A stretch of DNA of 64,000 nucleotides from Agrypnia vestita (GCA_016648135.1 JADDOH010023165.1:175629-239628); one strand, 5' to 3'; positions 48,276 to 58,705 are shown, counted from the stretch's first letter. Program-made: numbers and translations. The notes: generated by a model not told the origin, from the letters alone.

Positions 48276-48694
48276 ATCGTAAGTTTTTTAATTCAGTTTG
48301 TGTCATATTAACAAGATATTCGCTTTTAAATATATGTAATCTGATGAATACATTTTAAAGTAATATATTTCGAAACAAAAATGTTATAAAAAACGCAAGA
48401 GAAGATATGAGAAAAAAAGGTGAAATTTTCTCACTCTGCCGGAACTCAAAGTACTTACAAAGTTAAAATAGAAAATGTATTTTTTAAATTACAACAGAGT
48501 TTTATTTATCAGAAAAATACTTATAACTGGAGACTGTAATGCATCAAGCACTCTAAACATTAACCAAACACACCAATTTGTCACGAGCTCTGCAATGACG
48601 TACAAAATCATGAGATCAACATTATTATGTAAGGCTTTTATAAAGGTGCAAAGAAGGAATTTTTACATCAATAATATTAAAATTATAATATAAT
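48276..48694. other. Non-coding DNA
   Basis: Nothing recognised. A 72-codon + frame at 48475-48693 has no motif. Confidence 0.45.
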
Positions 48695-49350
48695 TTAAAA
48701 AAATAAACTTAGTTTTCACCACTTTTGTATTAAAAATATCAACATGTTTTAGAGCTCATGGCCCCATTGTCAGGGTACAATTGTATTCTATAAAATTAAA
48801 TTCAAAAATCAAAATATAGACAATCAAAATATTATAAAATTTATATATGAAAAATGAATAATAATTAAGTAACTGCTTAACATAAAAATAAATTTAAAAG
48901 ATAACTATTTGTAAAAAAGACCTGGATATTTATAATATTCATTTAACTATTGACACTTTTTCTTATTTCCAAAATTTCTAATTTATCAAACTGTGATTCT
49001 GTATAATCTGTATGTAAAATTTGTAAACCCTTATTAATATTAAAAGAATGATCCATATCCAAAAAATGGTTAGAAAATTCAGAATTATTATTGCTATTTA
49101 AACTCCTTCAGTGTTCCTTTACTCTAATTTCAAAATTTCTACACGTTTTTCCTGGATAAAAGTCACAATCATACAAATAAATTTATGAACACCCGATTTT
49201 AAAAAAATATCCTTATCCTTATTAATCAATATGTAATTTTTAAATTTATTTTTAGTATAGATTGCTGATTGAATGACATTTGGGATTTTTAAACTGTTGA
49301 ATTAGAAATTTCATTGTTTGTAAACACAATTTTTCACCAATGTTTTTCAA
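48695..49350 (-). pseudogene. Penelope-like element 3' end with GIY-YIG domain remnant
   Basis: On the minus strand, near 49180-49110, it reads YDCDFYPGKTCRNFEIRVKEH, close to the GIY-YIG second motif region of PLE endonucleases (usual CxxxYIGxTxRxFxxRxxEH). The downstream blocks are SNHFLDMDHSFNINKGLQIL and LEILEIRKSVNS, then a stop. The isoleucine-glycine of the YIG motif is replaced (YPG). Upstream RT is unrecognisable. The 3' end (48741-48773) carries a damaged hammerhead-like core. The copy is inverted relative to 46100-46640. Confidence 0.82.
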
Positions 49351-50589
49351 TATCAAATATTGAAGGGAAAACAGAAGATTTAAAAATCTTCCTCTTATAC
49401 TTTTTATTTAAAATAATGTTATAATTATATTAATAATGTCACCAAAAAACTATATTACTGTTTTTGAAGAAGAAAAATATTGAAATTGTTTACGTTTAAA
49501 AAAATATTAACTGCTACCGTTCAATCATTTAAATGCACAGAGCACGTGGTACGGAAACGTGGATTGAATTAATCTGGCGGTTTCATTGGTTAATCTGATA
49601 TTGCATTAACATTTCAATTACCTTGTCACGTGGAAGATATTCAGACCACTAGAATTAAATCATTTTGGATTTCTCTCCATTCTCCAATATCGCTGACAAT
49701 ACATTTTAATATTGATATATTTAAAAAAAATGTGAGATATTCTAAAAATTAATTTATTTCTAGGTTCCAAGTTCAATAATCGTTGGAAAATTCATCTGAA
49801 AAACGAAAACGGGAAAATTTAACGTCATTTTCACATAAACCACGTAGACCGCTACATATAGTGTTAAAATAAAATTAGAATGAATATGTAATACAAAATG
49901 TGAAAAAATAATACAGTGTTAGTATATTTAAGGCAACTCAAAAGTCAGTAAATGTATAAAAGCAATTATTAAATTAAAACTAAGTCTGTGAGTGTATCTA
50001 GTCCAAGCAATTAATAAAAGTCCACGTTAATCAAATAAAAAAATAATAATCTTCAGTCTCAAGTATTGTATTGTATGATTTTGAAAATATTCGAATCCAC
50101 ATAATCAAAATTTCAATGAACCTATACTAGGTCCAAATACTTTAAATGATTTTGTATAAACCAGGTCTGTAGGATTGTAAAACCTCCTGTACGATTTTAT
50201 CAAAATAATTGTGTCTAGGTTAAATTGGATTTACCGTCTATGCCGAGGTCGGATTGAGACGGTGAAATGTGTATAAGTATTTAATTATGAATTATATTTC
50301 CTTTTTATATATATTTTTGAAGTTATAATTTTTTTGGTGCATTCAGGGTAATTTTTTATTTTAACGGAAGTTGAAGGAAGATTGTGACCAAAGTAAAGTT
50401 AGTTAGTTGGTTAACTTAACAAAACTTAAGTGAGTTGTAATAAAATGTCTTCGAATTGAATAGTTATATTTGTACCAATTCTAAAACATGTATGAATAAT
50501 TTGTAAAGTGTTATCTATTATATTTATTGTATTATTGTATTAATATACATTTTTAACCAATGTGTAGATATCAATTATTATTAAAAAAT
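49351..50589. other. Non-coding DNA
   Basis: No gene recognised. Confidence 0.45.
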
Positions 50590-50730
50590 TTCTCAGATTT
50601 TCACGGCTGTTCAGAATTTTCGTGTTTTCGCCGTGTATATGCGACCTCCCTGGCCGACGTTTTAGATCCCATTGCAGGGTAAATCATCAGGGCCCTGCAA
50701 TGCCATGGCAGAATATCCCAGAAAACTACA
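50590..50730 (-). repeat. Dispersed repeat with degenerate hammerhead-like core
   Basis: On the minus strand, GGGCCCTGATGA (from about 50695) is followed by a CCC...GGG stem, AAAACGTC and GGCC. The GGCC before CTGATGA can pair with the GGCC after the GTC triplet (stem I), and ACGT is a self-complementary stem III. The conserved GAAAC is AAAAC and one extra base follows CTGATGA, so activity is doubtful. The flanks match 5870-6015 (TTTTCACGGC(T/C)GTTCAGAAT, ATGGCAGAATATC(C/T)CAG). Confidence 0.5.
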
Positions 50731-51429
50731 TAAAATTATCAAAATCACGCCAAAGAACTAATACTTTTACCACACGTATACACGCTCCTCCATTTTTTTT
50801 ATATATAATTCATTTTTATATAATTTTTATACAGTATTATTCGATTATGTATAATTTAATTTAACAATTTTTAAAATCATTTATACATATTTAAAGTAAG
50901 TTATCAAACTTAAAATATTTTACATATGCCCATATAAAAAATTGGTTTACAATTTTATTTACTTTGTATTTAATTTGTAAAAAACATGTATATCCCTAAA
51001 TAAATAAATGGGCTCCCATTAATACATAAAGATACCCAAAAATAAATTCTTATGGGAATGCTTTCAAAATTGGGCATAGAACTAGTCCTTCGTAGGAGAT
51101 GTGGGGACCCATGAATCCCACAGGATAAATCTCCGAGACAGAAACTGGATTCTACCGAATTGGGAAACAAATAAAAAAGGTAACTGCGTTAGGGAATAAA
51201 GCGGGCTCTATAAAAGTCCACGCGGAATTCCCGGGTGTTAGGAGATTAGAGAGTATTTACAAGGAACCTAAAAATAATGAAAAGAGCTTTATCGTTAAGC
51301 TCTGTTAATGTAAAGATCTCTTGATTTATTTTGTCTTTTTTATGGACAATAAATAGACAATAGATTAGACAGAAAAAATAGACAAACAACATGCCCAAAT
51401 AGAGGCTGAAAATCGGCATATGGGATCTT
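50731..51429. other. Unrecognised DNA
   Basis: No motif-bearing frame. A small GTGGG-ACCCATGAAT-CCCAC hairpin lies near 51103-51121. Confidence 0.4.
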
Positions 51430-51940
51430 ACAAGTTTAAGTGGGAAAATCCATGTACGTGTCAAGACAAAAGTGGCTATTTTTTTTAAATCTGTGTACAG
51501 ACCCACCCTAATATATGGCCATCAAATTTGGATCCTGATGGAGCGAGTGAGAGCAAGGATCCAGGCTGCCGAGATGAGTTTTTAAGGGGGGTAGAGGGAG
51601 TCATATTGATGGACAGAGTGAGAAGTGCTGACATAAAGTACACACTTGGGCATGGAACCCCCAATTCTAAACATAGATAAATCACAATTAAGGTGGCTTG
51701 GACATGTGCTAAGAATGCCAGACGAATGAATACCGACAAGAATTCTGCTGGCAACCCCGAAAGGAAGACGGCCAGTGGGTCGACCTAGATTATGCTGAGA
51801 GAAAATGTGTATGAAAACAGAATGGGTCTAGACTGGTCAACTCATACAGAAGCAGCGCAAAATAGGGGAATATGGAAGCACCTTGTCGAGTCTTTGGGCC
51901 CCCGAAACTACTAGGACAAGGGAATGAAGATTAATGATGT
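51430..51940 (+). pseudogene. RTE-like LINE ORF2 C-terminus
   Basis: The + strand reads SVYRPTLIYGHQIWI (about 51490), RVRARIQAAEMSFLR then GVEGVILMDRVRSADIK, LRWLGHVLRMPDE (about 51693) and KGRRPVGRPRL (about 51759). It ends near AAQNRGIWKHLVE. This is the classic post-RT order (YGSEIW...AAEMRFLR...DRVR...QLRWFGHVLRM...GRRPRGRPR) of RTE-type elements. At least two frameshifts and a stop after GRPRLC mark it as dead. Confidence 0.85.
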
Positions 51941-52498
51941 ATGTCGGGTCATTATTTTTGGTACGATTTTAAAATTTCGAAGGGATTACTTTAAATTACA
52001 CGACTAGGAGTAAATTTCTTCGTTTATTTGAATTTGAACATTTTTTTTCGGAAACAGTGTACAAGTATGCAATTTCAGAAAATCTGAGAAGTAATATTAG
52101 TAAAATACACAAAAAAGAATAATCCAAATTTTTTTACTGGTAGTGAACAGTAATGTGAATATGTGTATTTTTTCTGATTTTTTATTGCGGGTTTGTTGTT
52201 GCCATTCTCGTGTATTGTGTCGTTTATTCGTTCGTCGGTTTCACATATAAGTTTCAGTTTCAAATCACTTACGTTACCATCATCGAAGCTGATGAAAAAA
52301 TATTCAATGAAATCCTTAGAATTTATGTTAACTTCTCTCATCCTCGTGCTGTCCACCCTCCTAAGGTTTCATTAAGAGCTAGTTAAAATATGCTTTACTA
52401 GAAGAATAAATAATATTGCATTATTCGGGCGTATTTAAATCACGTGCCTACTAACGATAATAAAGCATACGGTAAATAAATTTCATTACGTATTTACG
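51941..52498. other. Non-coding DNA
   Basis: Nothing recognised. Overlapping frames on both strands near 52075-52375 lack motifs. Confidence 0.45.
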
Positions 52499-52857
52499 TT
52501 ACAGTGAATCTGTATTTCTAGTGAGTATATTTTCACTGGAATCTTAGTGAACTTCTATTCAAGGTCATTCTTATCATATCTTAGCAAATTTTTACAAATA
52601 AAAATTAATACAAACCAGTGAAAAACATTTTAATTGATATCGTACTAGTGAAATAGTGTCAAATTTAATTTTAATGATAGATCATGACGGAAACCAATAC
52701 AATTTCACTAGTAAGATATGAGTTAAAATATTTTTCACTGGTTTGTATTAATTTTTATTAGTGAAAATTTGCTTAGATATGATAATAATGACCTTGAATA
52801 TAATTTCACTAAAATTCCAGTGAAAATATACTCACTTGAAATACAAATTCACTGTTA
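52499..52857. mobile_element. ~359-bp near-fully palindromic MITE
   Basis: The whole element is an inverted repeat centred near 52678. TTACAGTGAATCTG, GTGAGTATATTTTCACTGGAA and CAAGGTCATT.TTATCATATCT on the left mirror TAACAGTGAATTTG and so on from the right. It is studded with TTCACTAGT-like 9-mers, themselves near-palindromic. Target duplication is unclear. No coding capacity. Confidence 0.82.
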
Positions 52858-53744
52858 CATATACAATTATGAAAATATTTTAATATATGTATTATATAAA
52901 ACATTTGTGTGCATGTTTGCATTTTTTTAGTCACAAGCTATGTAATAATTAATATGCGTCTAATTGATCAAAGTTCAATCTATTATTTACGTTTTTGGAG
53001 AGGGATTCTTCGTGCATAATTTGAAGAGCAAAGTAGTGATTAAATTAAATAAAAATTTATATATTAATAAACGGTGCCAAAAAAAATTATCTCGAAGTTT
53101 CTAGCTAATGCGATGTGTTTAATGGTCCGTGGTCCCTTTCGGCAGTGAATACACGGATAAACGACAAGAAAATCCAGTGATAAATGGCGAAAGTATTCGC
53201 AAATAACTCGAGCATTTTGTAAACGTCCGAAATTATGTTCTAGAACAGCGACTTCATTAATGAAATACAATATTTTTTCTGCTTTTGTTACTTTGTTTCG
53301 AACATTTCAGGGCGTTCGTTGCCATAGTTCTATTTGCAGGCGAGCTGGTATATTATTTGACATGTCGCAGCAAAAATTATTTGGCACATCACTTCTTGCA
53401 CATACTTGAAGCGAAATTGAAATCCTTCAGATTTATTCATACGATCTTCAGCCTGATTAGCAGTATTCTCATATTATACTTCGCACTACTATATAATTCA
53501 CGGAGGTAAAAGCACTGCACGTTTGTTATTCCTGACTTAATCGTTGAACTGATAACTGAAGATAGATGTTGCTCATAATTAAAACCCTAACTATTGATTC
53601 ATTTGTCCTGTGCTCTATTCAAGATGTGCATTACAATATATTTTCACTATCACCCTATTAAATAGTAAATGTAGCGTAATCTTCCTGCTTCCTTATTTCA
53701 AAATTTAATTTAATTTAAAATATAATCACCCCTTTAAAATATCT
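52858..53744. other. Non-coding DNA
   Basis: Nothing recognised. The 74-codon + frame 53285-53509 has ordinary composition (FRAFVAIVLFAGELVYYL, hydrophobic) but no family match that I recognise. Confidence 0.4.
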
Positions 53745-54362
53745 ATACCTATAAATTCAATGTCTGTCTGTCTGTCTGTCTGTTCTTTATACAAATCCAC
53801 ACGTTTGTCTAATTTGATTCAAATTTTGAACCCGTCGGGTAATATAGGTAACATTTTCCCCTTATTCTTTTACCCCTTCCCCTCCCTTTGACACATTTTC
53901 GATCTGTACCGCTTGACCGCTACAAATCTGTACCGTTTGACCGATCGGACGCCAAATATGCAAATTTATTCTTTAGGACTCGGCGGGTAATATTCGCGAT
54001 GGTTTCCAACTCTTATTTTACCCCTTCTCCTCCCCCTGACATATTTTCGATGCAAATCTGTACCGTTTGACCGATCGGACTCAACATTTGAAAACTTATT
54101 CTTTATAACCCGGTGGGTATATTTTCGATGCAAATCTGTATTATTCGACCGATCGGAATCAAAATTTGCAAACTTATTTTTGAGGACCCGGCAGGTAATA
54201 TAGGTGACATTTTATCCTCTCCTTTTTACCCTTTTCCCTCCCTCTGATACATTTTCGATGCAAATCTATACCGTTCAAATCGAACCTTTGTTTCCCCCCC
54301 ACAAATTTATTTTCAACTTAATCCTTAAATCCGTGCAACACCGGGTATGAACAGCTAGTAAT
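53745..54362 (+). mobile_element. Helentron-like non-autonomous element with internal minisatellite
   Basis: Starts CTATACCTATAAATTCAATG with five GTCT units (about 53762-53781). The core is four to five ~110-130 bp units containing CAAATCTGTACCGTTTGACC, GATCGGA, CTTATTCTTTAGGACCCGGCGGG and CCCCTTCTCCTCCCCCTGAC. It ends with a CCGTGCAACACCGGG hairpin followed by AGCTAGTA. This GTCT start, minisatellite and terminal hairpin plus CTAGT is the Helentron/HINE layout. Similar to 11640-12420. No Rep/helicase sequence. Confidence 0.7.
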
Positions 54363-54432
54363 ATATATAAATATTGTCATTTTATTCCGTAGAGAATATA
54401 AAACTCTCACACGGCGTTTTTTAATTATAATA

Positions 54433-55732
54433 TTAGGTCCTTACATATGAAATTGGCGTTTAGTATGGGAGGAACATAAAGCCGATTTTTTTTTATTATA
54501 ATATATTTATTTAATCAAAGTATGTACCATTGCTATCTATGCACCTTTGCCATCTCATAGGTAGTTCATCGATCCCTTTACTAAATAAACCATTCGGACG
54601 GGAATCAATAAAATCTTTGAAGGCGGTTTGGACTGCCCCATCGGAGTTGAATTTTTTCCTTTGCAAGAAGTTATCCAAATTTCGAAAAAAATGGTAATCT
54701 GTTGGGGCAAGGTCCGGAGAGTACGGTGGATGTCTTAGACATTCCAATTGAAGCTCCTCTAATTTGGTAGCCGTCTGTTGTGCAGTGTGTGGTCTAGCGT
54801 TATCATGAAGCAGCAGTGGCCTAGAGCGATTAACCAGCCTCGGTTGTTTAGCAGCTAGCTTTTCCATCATGGTTTGCAGTTGCTGACAATAGACATCTGC
54901 CGTAATCGTCTGGCCAGATTTAAGAAAGCTGTAGTGAACGACACCAGCACTAGTCCACCAAACGCTCACAAGTAACTTTTTTGGAGTCAATTTTCGCTTG
55001 GGGCATGGTTTGGCTGGTTCGGCAGGGTTCAGCCATTGCGATGAGCGCTTCCGATTATCGTACAGGATCCACTTTTCATCACAGGTAATGATTCGATTTA
55101 AAATCCCTTCATTATTTGCCGGTTGAGTAATGCAACGCAGCAGTCAACGCGCGTTTGTTGATTTGCTTCACTCAATTCGTGAGGTACCCACCTTTCAAGC
55201 TTTTTCACCTTACCAATTTGCTTCAAGTGGATTAAAACAGTTTTATCACTAACACCGCAGCCTGCAGCTAACTCGGATGTGGTTTGCGATGGATCCGCTT
55301 CCACAATAGCCTTCAATTCTTCATTATCAACTTTGGTCTCCGGCCGTCCACGGGGCTTGTTCTGCAGGTCGAAATTTCCAGAACGAAAACGTTGGAACCA
55401 AAAACGCACTGTGTTTTCTTTTGCGGCACCGTCGCCATACACATCATTAATCCTTCGAGCCGTTTTTGCAGCACTGGTGCCACGGTGGAACTCGTACTCG
55501 TAAATAACGCGATATTTCAAGTTTTTCATTTTGTAAACTGAGTGACGCAAAGAAAAAAACAATTGAGGAAAAAACAAATGAATTATAATTTTCAAAACAC
55601 AAATACATGAGTAAATAGCTGTATAAATTTGGATTTGAAATTCCTAACCAAAGAGAAGATATTTGATATGATATGAGAAGATATGAAATTTGCCAGTACG
55701 GCAAAACGCCAATTTCATATGTAAGGACCTAA
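54433..55732 (-). mobile_element. Mariner element (cecropia-like), 1300 bp with TA target duplications
   Basis: Perfect ~28-bp terminal inverted repeats start TTAGGTCCTTACATATGAAA at both ends (54433 onward and complement from 55732), each immediately flanked by TA (54431-54432, 55733-55734). Length and ITR size are canonical for mariner. The transposase gene inside is on the minus strand and nearly complete. The near-perfect ITRs and single visible lesion indicate a fairly young insertion. Confidence 0.95.
54511..55529 (-). pseudogene. Mariner transposase (DD34D) with one frameshift
   Basis: Cut-and-paste transposase of the Tc1/mariner superfamily, expected to bind the ITRs and integrate at TA. 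The start is the ATG at 55529 (MKNLKYRV). The N-terminal part has the helix-turn-helix region GAAKENTVRFWFQRF and QTTSELAAGCGVSDKTV, then the linker WVPHEL. A one-base loss near 55113-55117, after VALLNRQ, shifts the frame. Immediately beyond it the alternate frame carries TCDEKW with the first catalytic Asp. The C-terminal part has LLHDNARPH and YSPDLAPTDYHFF, giving the second and third Asp 34 residues apart, and ends GTYFD. Apart from the frameshift the length (~340 codons) is full, and resemblance is to the cecropia subfamily. Unable to make an intact protein as read. Confidence 0.93.
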
Positions 55733-55734
55733 TA

Positions 55735-56024
55735 CATGGAGTTAATTTCAAATTCAGAAGATTGCATGAGTTTTCTCCGTTTGAAAGCAACGTTCTATTT
55801 GTTTGAATTATAGCCAACCGCAAGTTTAAGACGTTGTTCTCAATTCGTAAGGTCAACTTGATATTAAACATTAATTAATTAGTAGGTACCCACGCAAGAA
55901 AGGTTGCCTCCTCGCCGAGCTATTTATATTTTTTAATTAATTAATTACAATGTATAATTACATGCAATTTTTTCCAAATAATTAATATCTTTCTTTACAT
56001 ATAAGTTAATATTTTAGAGGGAAA
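55735..56024. other. Non-coding DNA
   Basis: Nothing recognised. Confidence 0.45.
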
Positions 56025-56440
56025 TAAAATATATAATTTTGGGTGACTTGGAGGTACTTTGGAGCAGTTGCTTTTAGGTCACTACCGTCATGCGACGGAA
56101 AAGCTCCAAAGGCGTAGATTATTTCATGATTTATTATCTCGATAAAACAAGTACAAAATATACATGAGTATGGTTACAAAGACAATGATAGATAATCTAA
56201 GGGCCCTAGCCTCCGGCCATAATGACAGACTGACATGCCCGCCTAGGGCGTGGGCCTCTTTTTTTAAATAATTTACGAACAAAGCAGCCTTCTGGAGTGC
56301 GGCTGTGTGAGTGTGTGTGAAGAAATCGTCAGAAATGCTGAACTGCAAGTCGCGCGCGAGTCTTGCTCGCGCCTCTATTTGCTTATGTGGCATTCCTTGT
56401 CACTGTGTGTGTGTGGCCTAGATTGGTGGTTTTCTATATT
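56025..56440 (+). repeat. Dispersed tail-repeat family, copy A
   Basis: Shares with 61790-62060 (+) and 42720-43165 (-): GGAGCAGTTGCTTTTAGGTC then ACTACC, CTCGATAAAACA, ACAAAGACAATGATAGAT, AGACTGACATGCCCG, GCGTGGGC and, at the end, CCTAGATTGGTGGTT. A frame (LEQLLLGHYRHATEKLQRR) at the start is open only briefly. It contains a GTGTGTGTGTG microsatellite near 56403. Probably the 3' end of a retroelement. Confidence 0.65.
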
Positions 56441-56463
56441 GTAGTATGAATTACACATAATTA

Positions 56464-56618
56464 TTAATTAATTAAATAACTTTGTGTCGACCTCTTGGAG
56501 CAACTCTATGTCTACCGGTTTCGATACCACTGTAAGTATCTTCGTCAGGACGGACACAAACAGGTACACGTAGAGTTACTCCAATTGGTCAATACGAAGT
56601 TATTTAATTAATAAAATT
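56464..56618 (-). ncRNA. Variant hammerhead-ribozyme-like RNA in a foldback retroelement
   Basis: On the minus strand: box CTGACGA (56548-56542), one extra A (56541), stem II GATAC/GTATC (56540-56536 with 56527-56523) closed by an 8-base loop, GAAAC (56522-56518), and the self-complementary stem III ACCGGT (56519-56514). A17 at 56513 gives the triplet GTA. Stem I is GTC/GAC (56551-56549 with 56512-56510), then a one-sided internal loop, then a perfect (one G-U) 12-bp helix between 56571-56582 and 56497-56508. Outward pairing continues through the TTAATTAAATAACTT arms. All hammerhead core residues are present. The extra A departs from the canonical form, but extra-nucleotide dimeric variants linked to Penelope-like retroelements are known. 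Cleavage would fall 3' of 56513. Function is predicted only. Confidence 0.6.
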
Positions 56619-56639
56619 ACTAATTATGTGCAACCATAA

Positions 56640-57439
56640 AGTTAACGCTATAAACATCAAAAAGATATAAATAATGTAATCCTAGAATACTTTTAAATGC
56701 CAGTGAAGCTTTCGCGGTGGATTATTGTTAAGCAAACATTTTCTGTCAGTTTTTAATACGTTTTAATTTTTAAACTCATAAATCAACAAACAAAATTTTT
56801 TGCTTTTACTTAAATTAAAAAAAATTAAAGAAATGTTTTTAAAATTATTAAAAAAATAATTTTATTCAATTTACTTGCGTAATTTTTTTAGTGAATTCAT
56901 ATGAAAGAAGGCTAGAAAATTAGATTATTTTGGGTATAACTTTAGGTAAAAGACAATCTTGAAGAGTGGCACAACGGAGGACGGACACGCAGCATCTGGC
57001 TGGAGATCCCTGGGGACAGCTGTGAAGGCGAGCCAGGACCGAAACTTGTGAAAGTGCATTAGAAACCGTATTTCATCTGATTGCGGTCACTGTATTTCAA
57101 TACTGATATCAAAACATAACATGAAATAAATGATAAATTGGTGTTATTTTTGCAAAAAATATAGAAAAAAATAGGTGAAAAGAAAAGGATATATGGTGGA
57201 TATGAAAGAAAAGATAGCAGAATCGAAAAAATAAAAAAATATTTTGAATGCACTCACCGAGGATCACTAATATTAAATGTACCGAATTAAAAAAATTTCC
57301 TTCAAAATCATTATTTTTCCTATAAATAGGATATATTTTTTACAAAAACTATTTCAGTACATTATATTTAAGATAACTTCGATGACCGCATTATTTTTTT
57401 TGGATATGGTTGCCGTTGCTTTTATATCAATCATATATA
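56640..57439. other. Non-coding DNA
   Basis: Nothing recognised. Confidence 0.45.
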
Positions 57440-57615
57440 ATACTTTTTTCGCTTGATATTTCAACAGGTCAGAGGGCCAGTTACTGACATCTTAACATAA
57501 CTAAAACACCCAAGCTTGAGAAATCACATAGGTTTATTGTAACCACACCGGCAATCGAACCCGAATCCCTCAGTGTAGGAAACCTATACTATGCCCACTG
57601 GGCTATGTTCCATGG
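57440..57615 (-). repeat. tRNA-headed SINE, second family
   Basis: On the minus strand, starting near 57612, an A box TAGCCCAGTGGGC (57605-57593) is followed 30-odd bases later by a B box GGGTTCGATTGCC (57562-57550). About 110 bases of non-tRNA body follow, ending near 57440. The anticodon stem region is not tRNA-like, so it is a SINE or pseudo-tRNA and not a gene. It lacks similarity to the SINE body at 1745-1960. Confidence 0.6.
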
Positions 57616-57724
57616 CAAAACTCAATAAATATAGTAAATATGTGTATAATAAATATGTGCCATGGCCAATATTCAACAAATATAGTAAATACGTGTGTAA
57701 ACCATCGCGGTCAACACATTTTTT

Positions 57725-58705
57725 AAAATAGAGATGTGAACGCGGAATATGTATCGCATCAATATTCTTACTATTTTAGAAATAAGCTAAATGCTTATGC
57801 TTTGAAAAAAGGATGAACTTGCTAGTGTCCTCAGTGTTTATCTGAATGAGATCTGTCTTGCACAGGACAAAGACAGTAATAGCAGAGGTTGATTCGCCAA
57901 ATTTCACTTGGCTGGCTTTGATACCAGGAGCAGGTTGGCGAGAAGATTGAAAATACTTGATGCTGGACCGATAAGTAAGGTAGAAGAATGAGCGCGTCGC
58001 TCATTTTCGCGGCGCCTTGCGCTCGCTTGAACGTGATACACGCTGGGTCAGATTTACGTAATATTTTCACAGAAAAAGGCCCATATCAGGGCCCTCAAAT
58101 AAATTTGATTTTTATTCTCACATAAAAGATACATGAAACATTACAAATTTTACATAAAATATACTGGCTGCAGCCTAACTAATATGGAGGGCTTTCTTGA
58201 TTTGTTTCTGTTTTAAACAGATCGTAATTTTCTAACTATGACCTAAGCCTACAACTTAGAGTGCGTATGGTTCGGTGTTATATTTTTTCCATTCTCTTTT
58301 ATGGATGGGGTGGAGGCATGGATAGACGCATATTGAACATTTACTGGGTGGATAGAGTGACGAATGTTGAAGTTCTCCGACGTATGGATAAAGACGAGAA
58401 GAGCTTCAAACTACCAAGACAAGAAAGCTGGAACAAATCGGACATATTATGAAAACAAGTGGTAAAAGAAGAGTAGGAAGACGCCGCATCTCATGGCTGC
58501 GTAACTTGAGGGACTGGTAAAAATGAAACTCGATTGAGTTGTTCCGTGCGGCAGTAAATAAAGTTTCAAACCCCAAAACGATCGCCGACCTCCGATAGGA
58601 GATGGCATCATAAGAAGAAGCTAGTGTCCTGGAATGAGATTCGAACCACCGACCACCAGATCACCAGGCGAGAGTCGTAACCACTACACCAACAAGTTAC
58701 TCGAG
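57725..58705 (-). repeat. tRNA-headed SINE, copy 2, split by a LINE insertion
   Basis: The body (57725-57831) and head (58620-58705) match the SINE at 1745-1960. On the minus strand the head contains TTGGTGTAGTGGTTACGAC (A box, about 58692-58675) and GGTTCGAATC (B box, about 58647-58638). The SINE is interrupted by 57832-58619. GCTAGTGTCCT occurs on both sides of the insert (57821-57831, 58620-58630) as an 11-bp target duplication. Confidence 0.8.
57832..58619 (+). pseudogene. 5'-truncated LINE inserted into the SINE
   Basis: The 3' half encodes LINE ORF2 C-terminal blocks: VRMVRCYIFSILFYG (about 58261), NIYWVDRVTNVEVLRRMDKD, GHIMKTSGKRRVGRR, ISWLRNLRDW, ELFRAAVNKV and IADLR. It ends in the typical GGAGATGGCATCATAAGAAG tail at 58619. 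At least two frameshifts are present. The 5' half (57832-58190) is not recognised and could be an inverted or unrelated 5' portion of the insert. It belongs to the same family as the tail at 19366-19455. Confidence 0.82.

Noticed and set aside
55279..55541. + strand frames of 74-85 codons over the mariner
   Set aside because: Antisense shadows of the transposase gene.
1928..58692. tRNA genes at 1.9, 57.6 and 58.7 kb
   Set aside because: A and B boxes are present but no cloverleaf or anticodon stem is preserved, and the bodies continue into shared SINE sequence.
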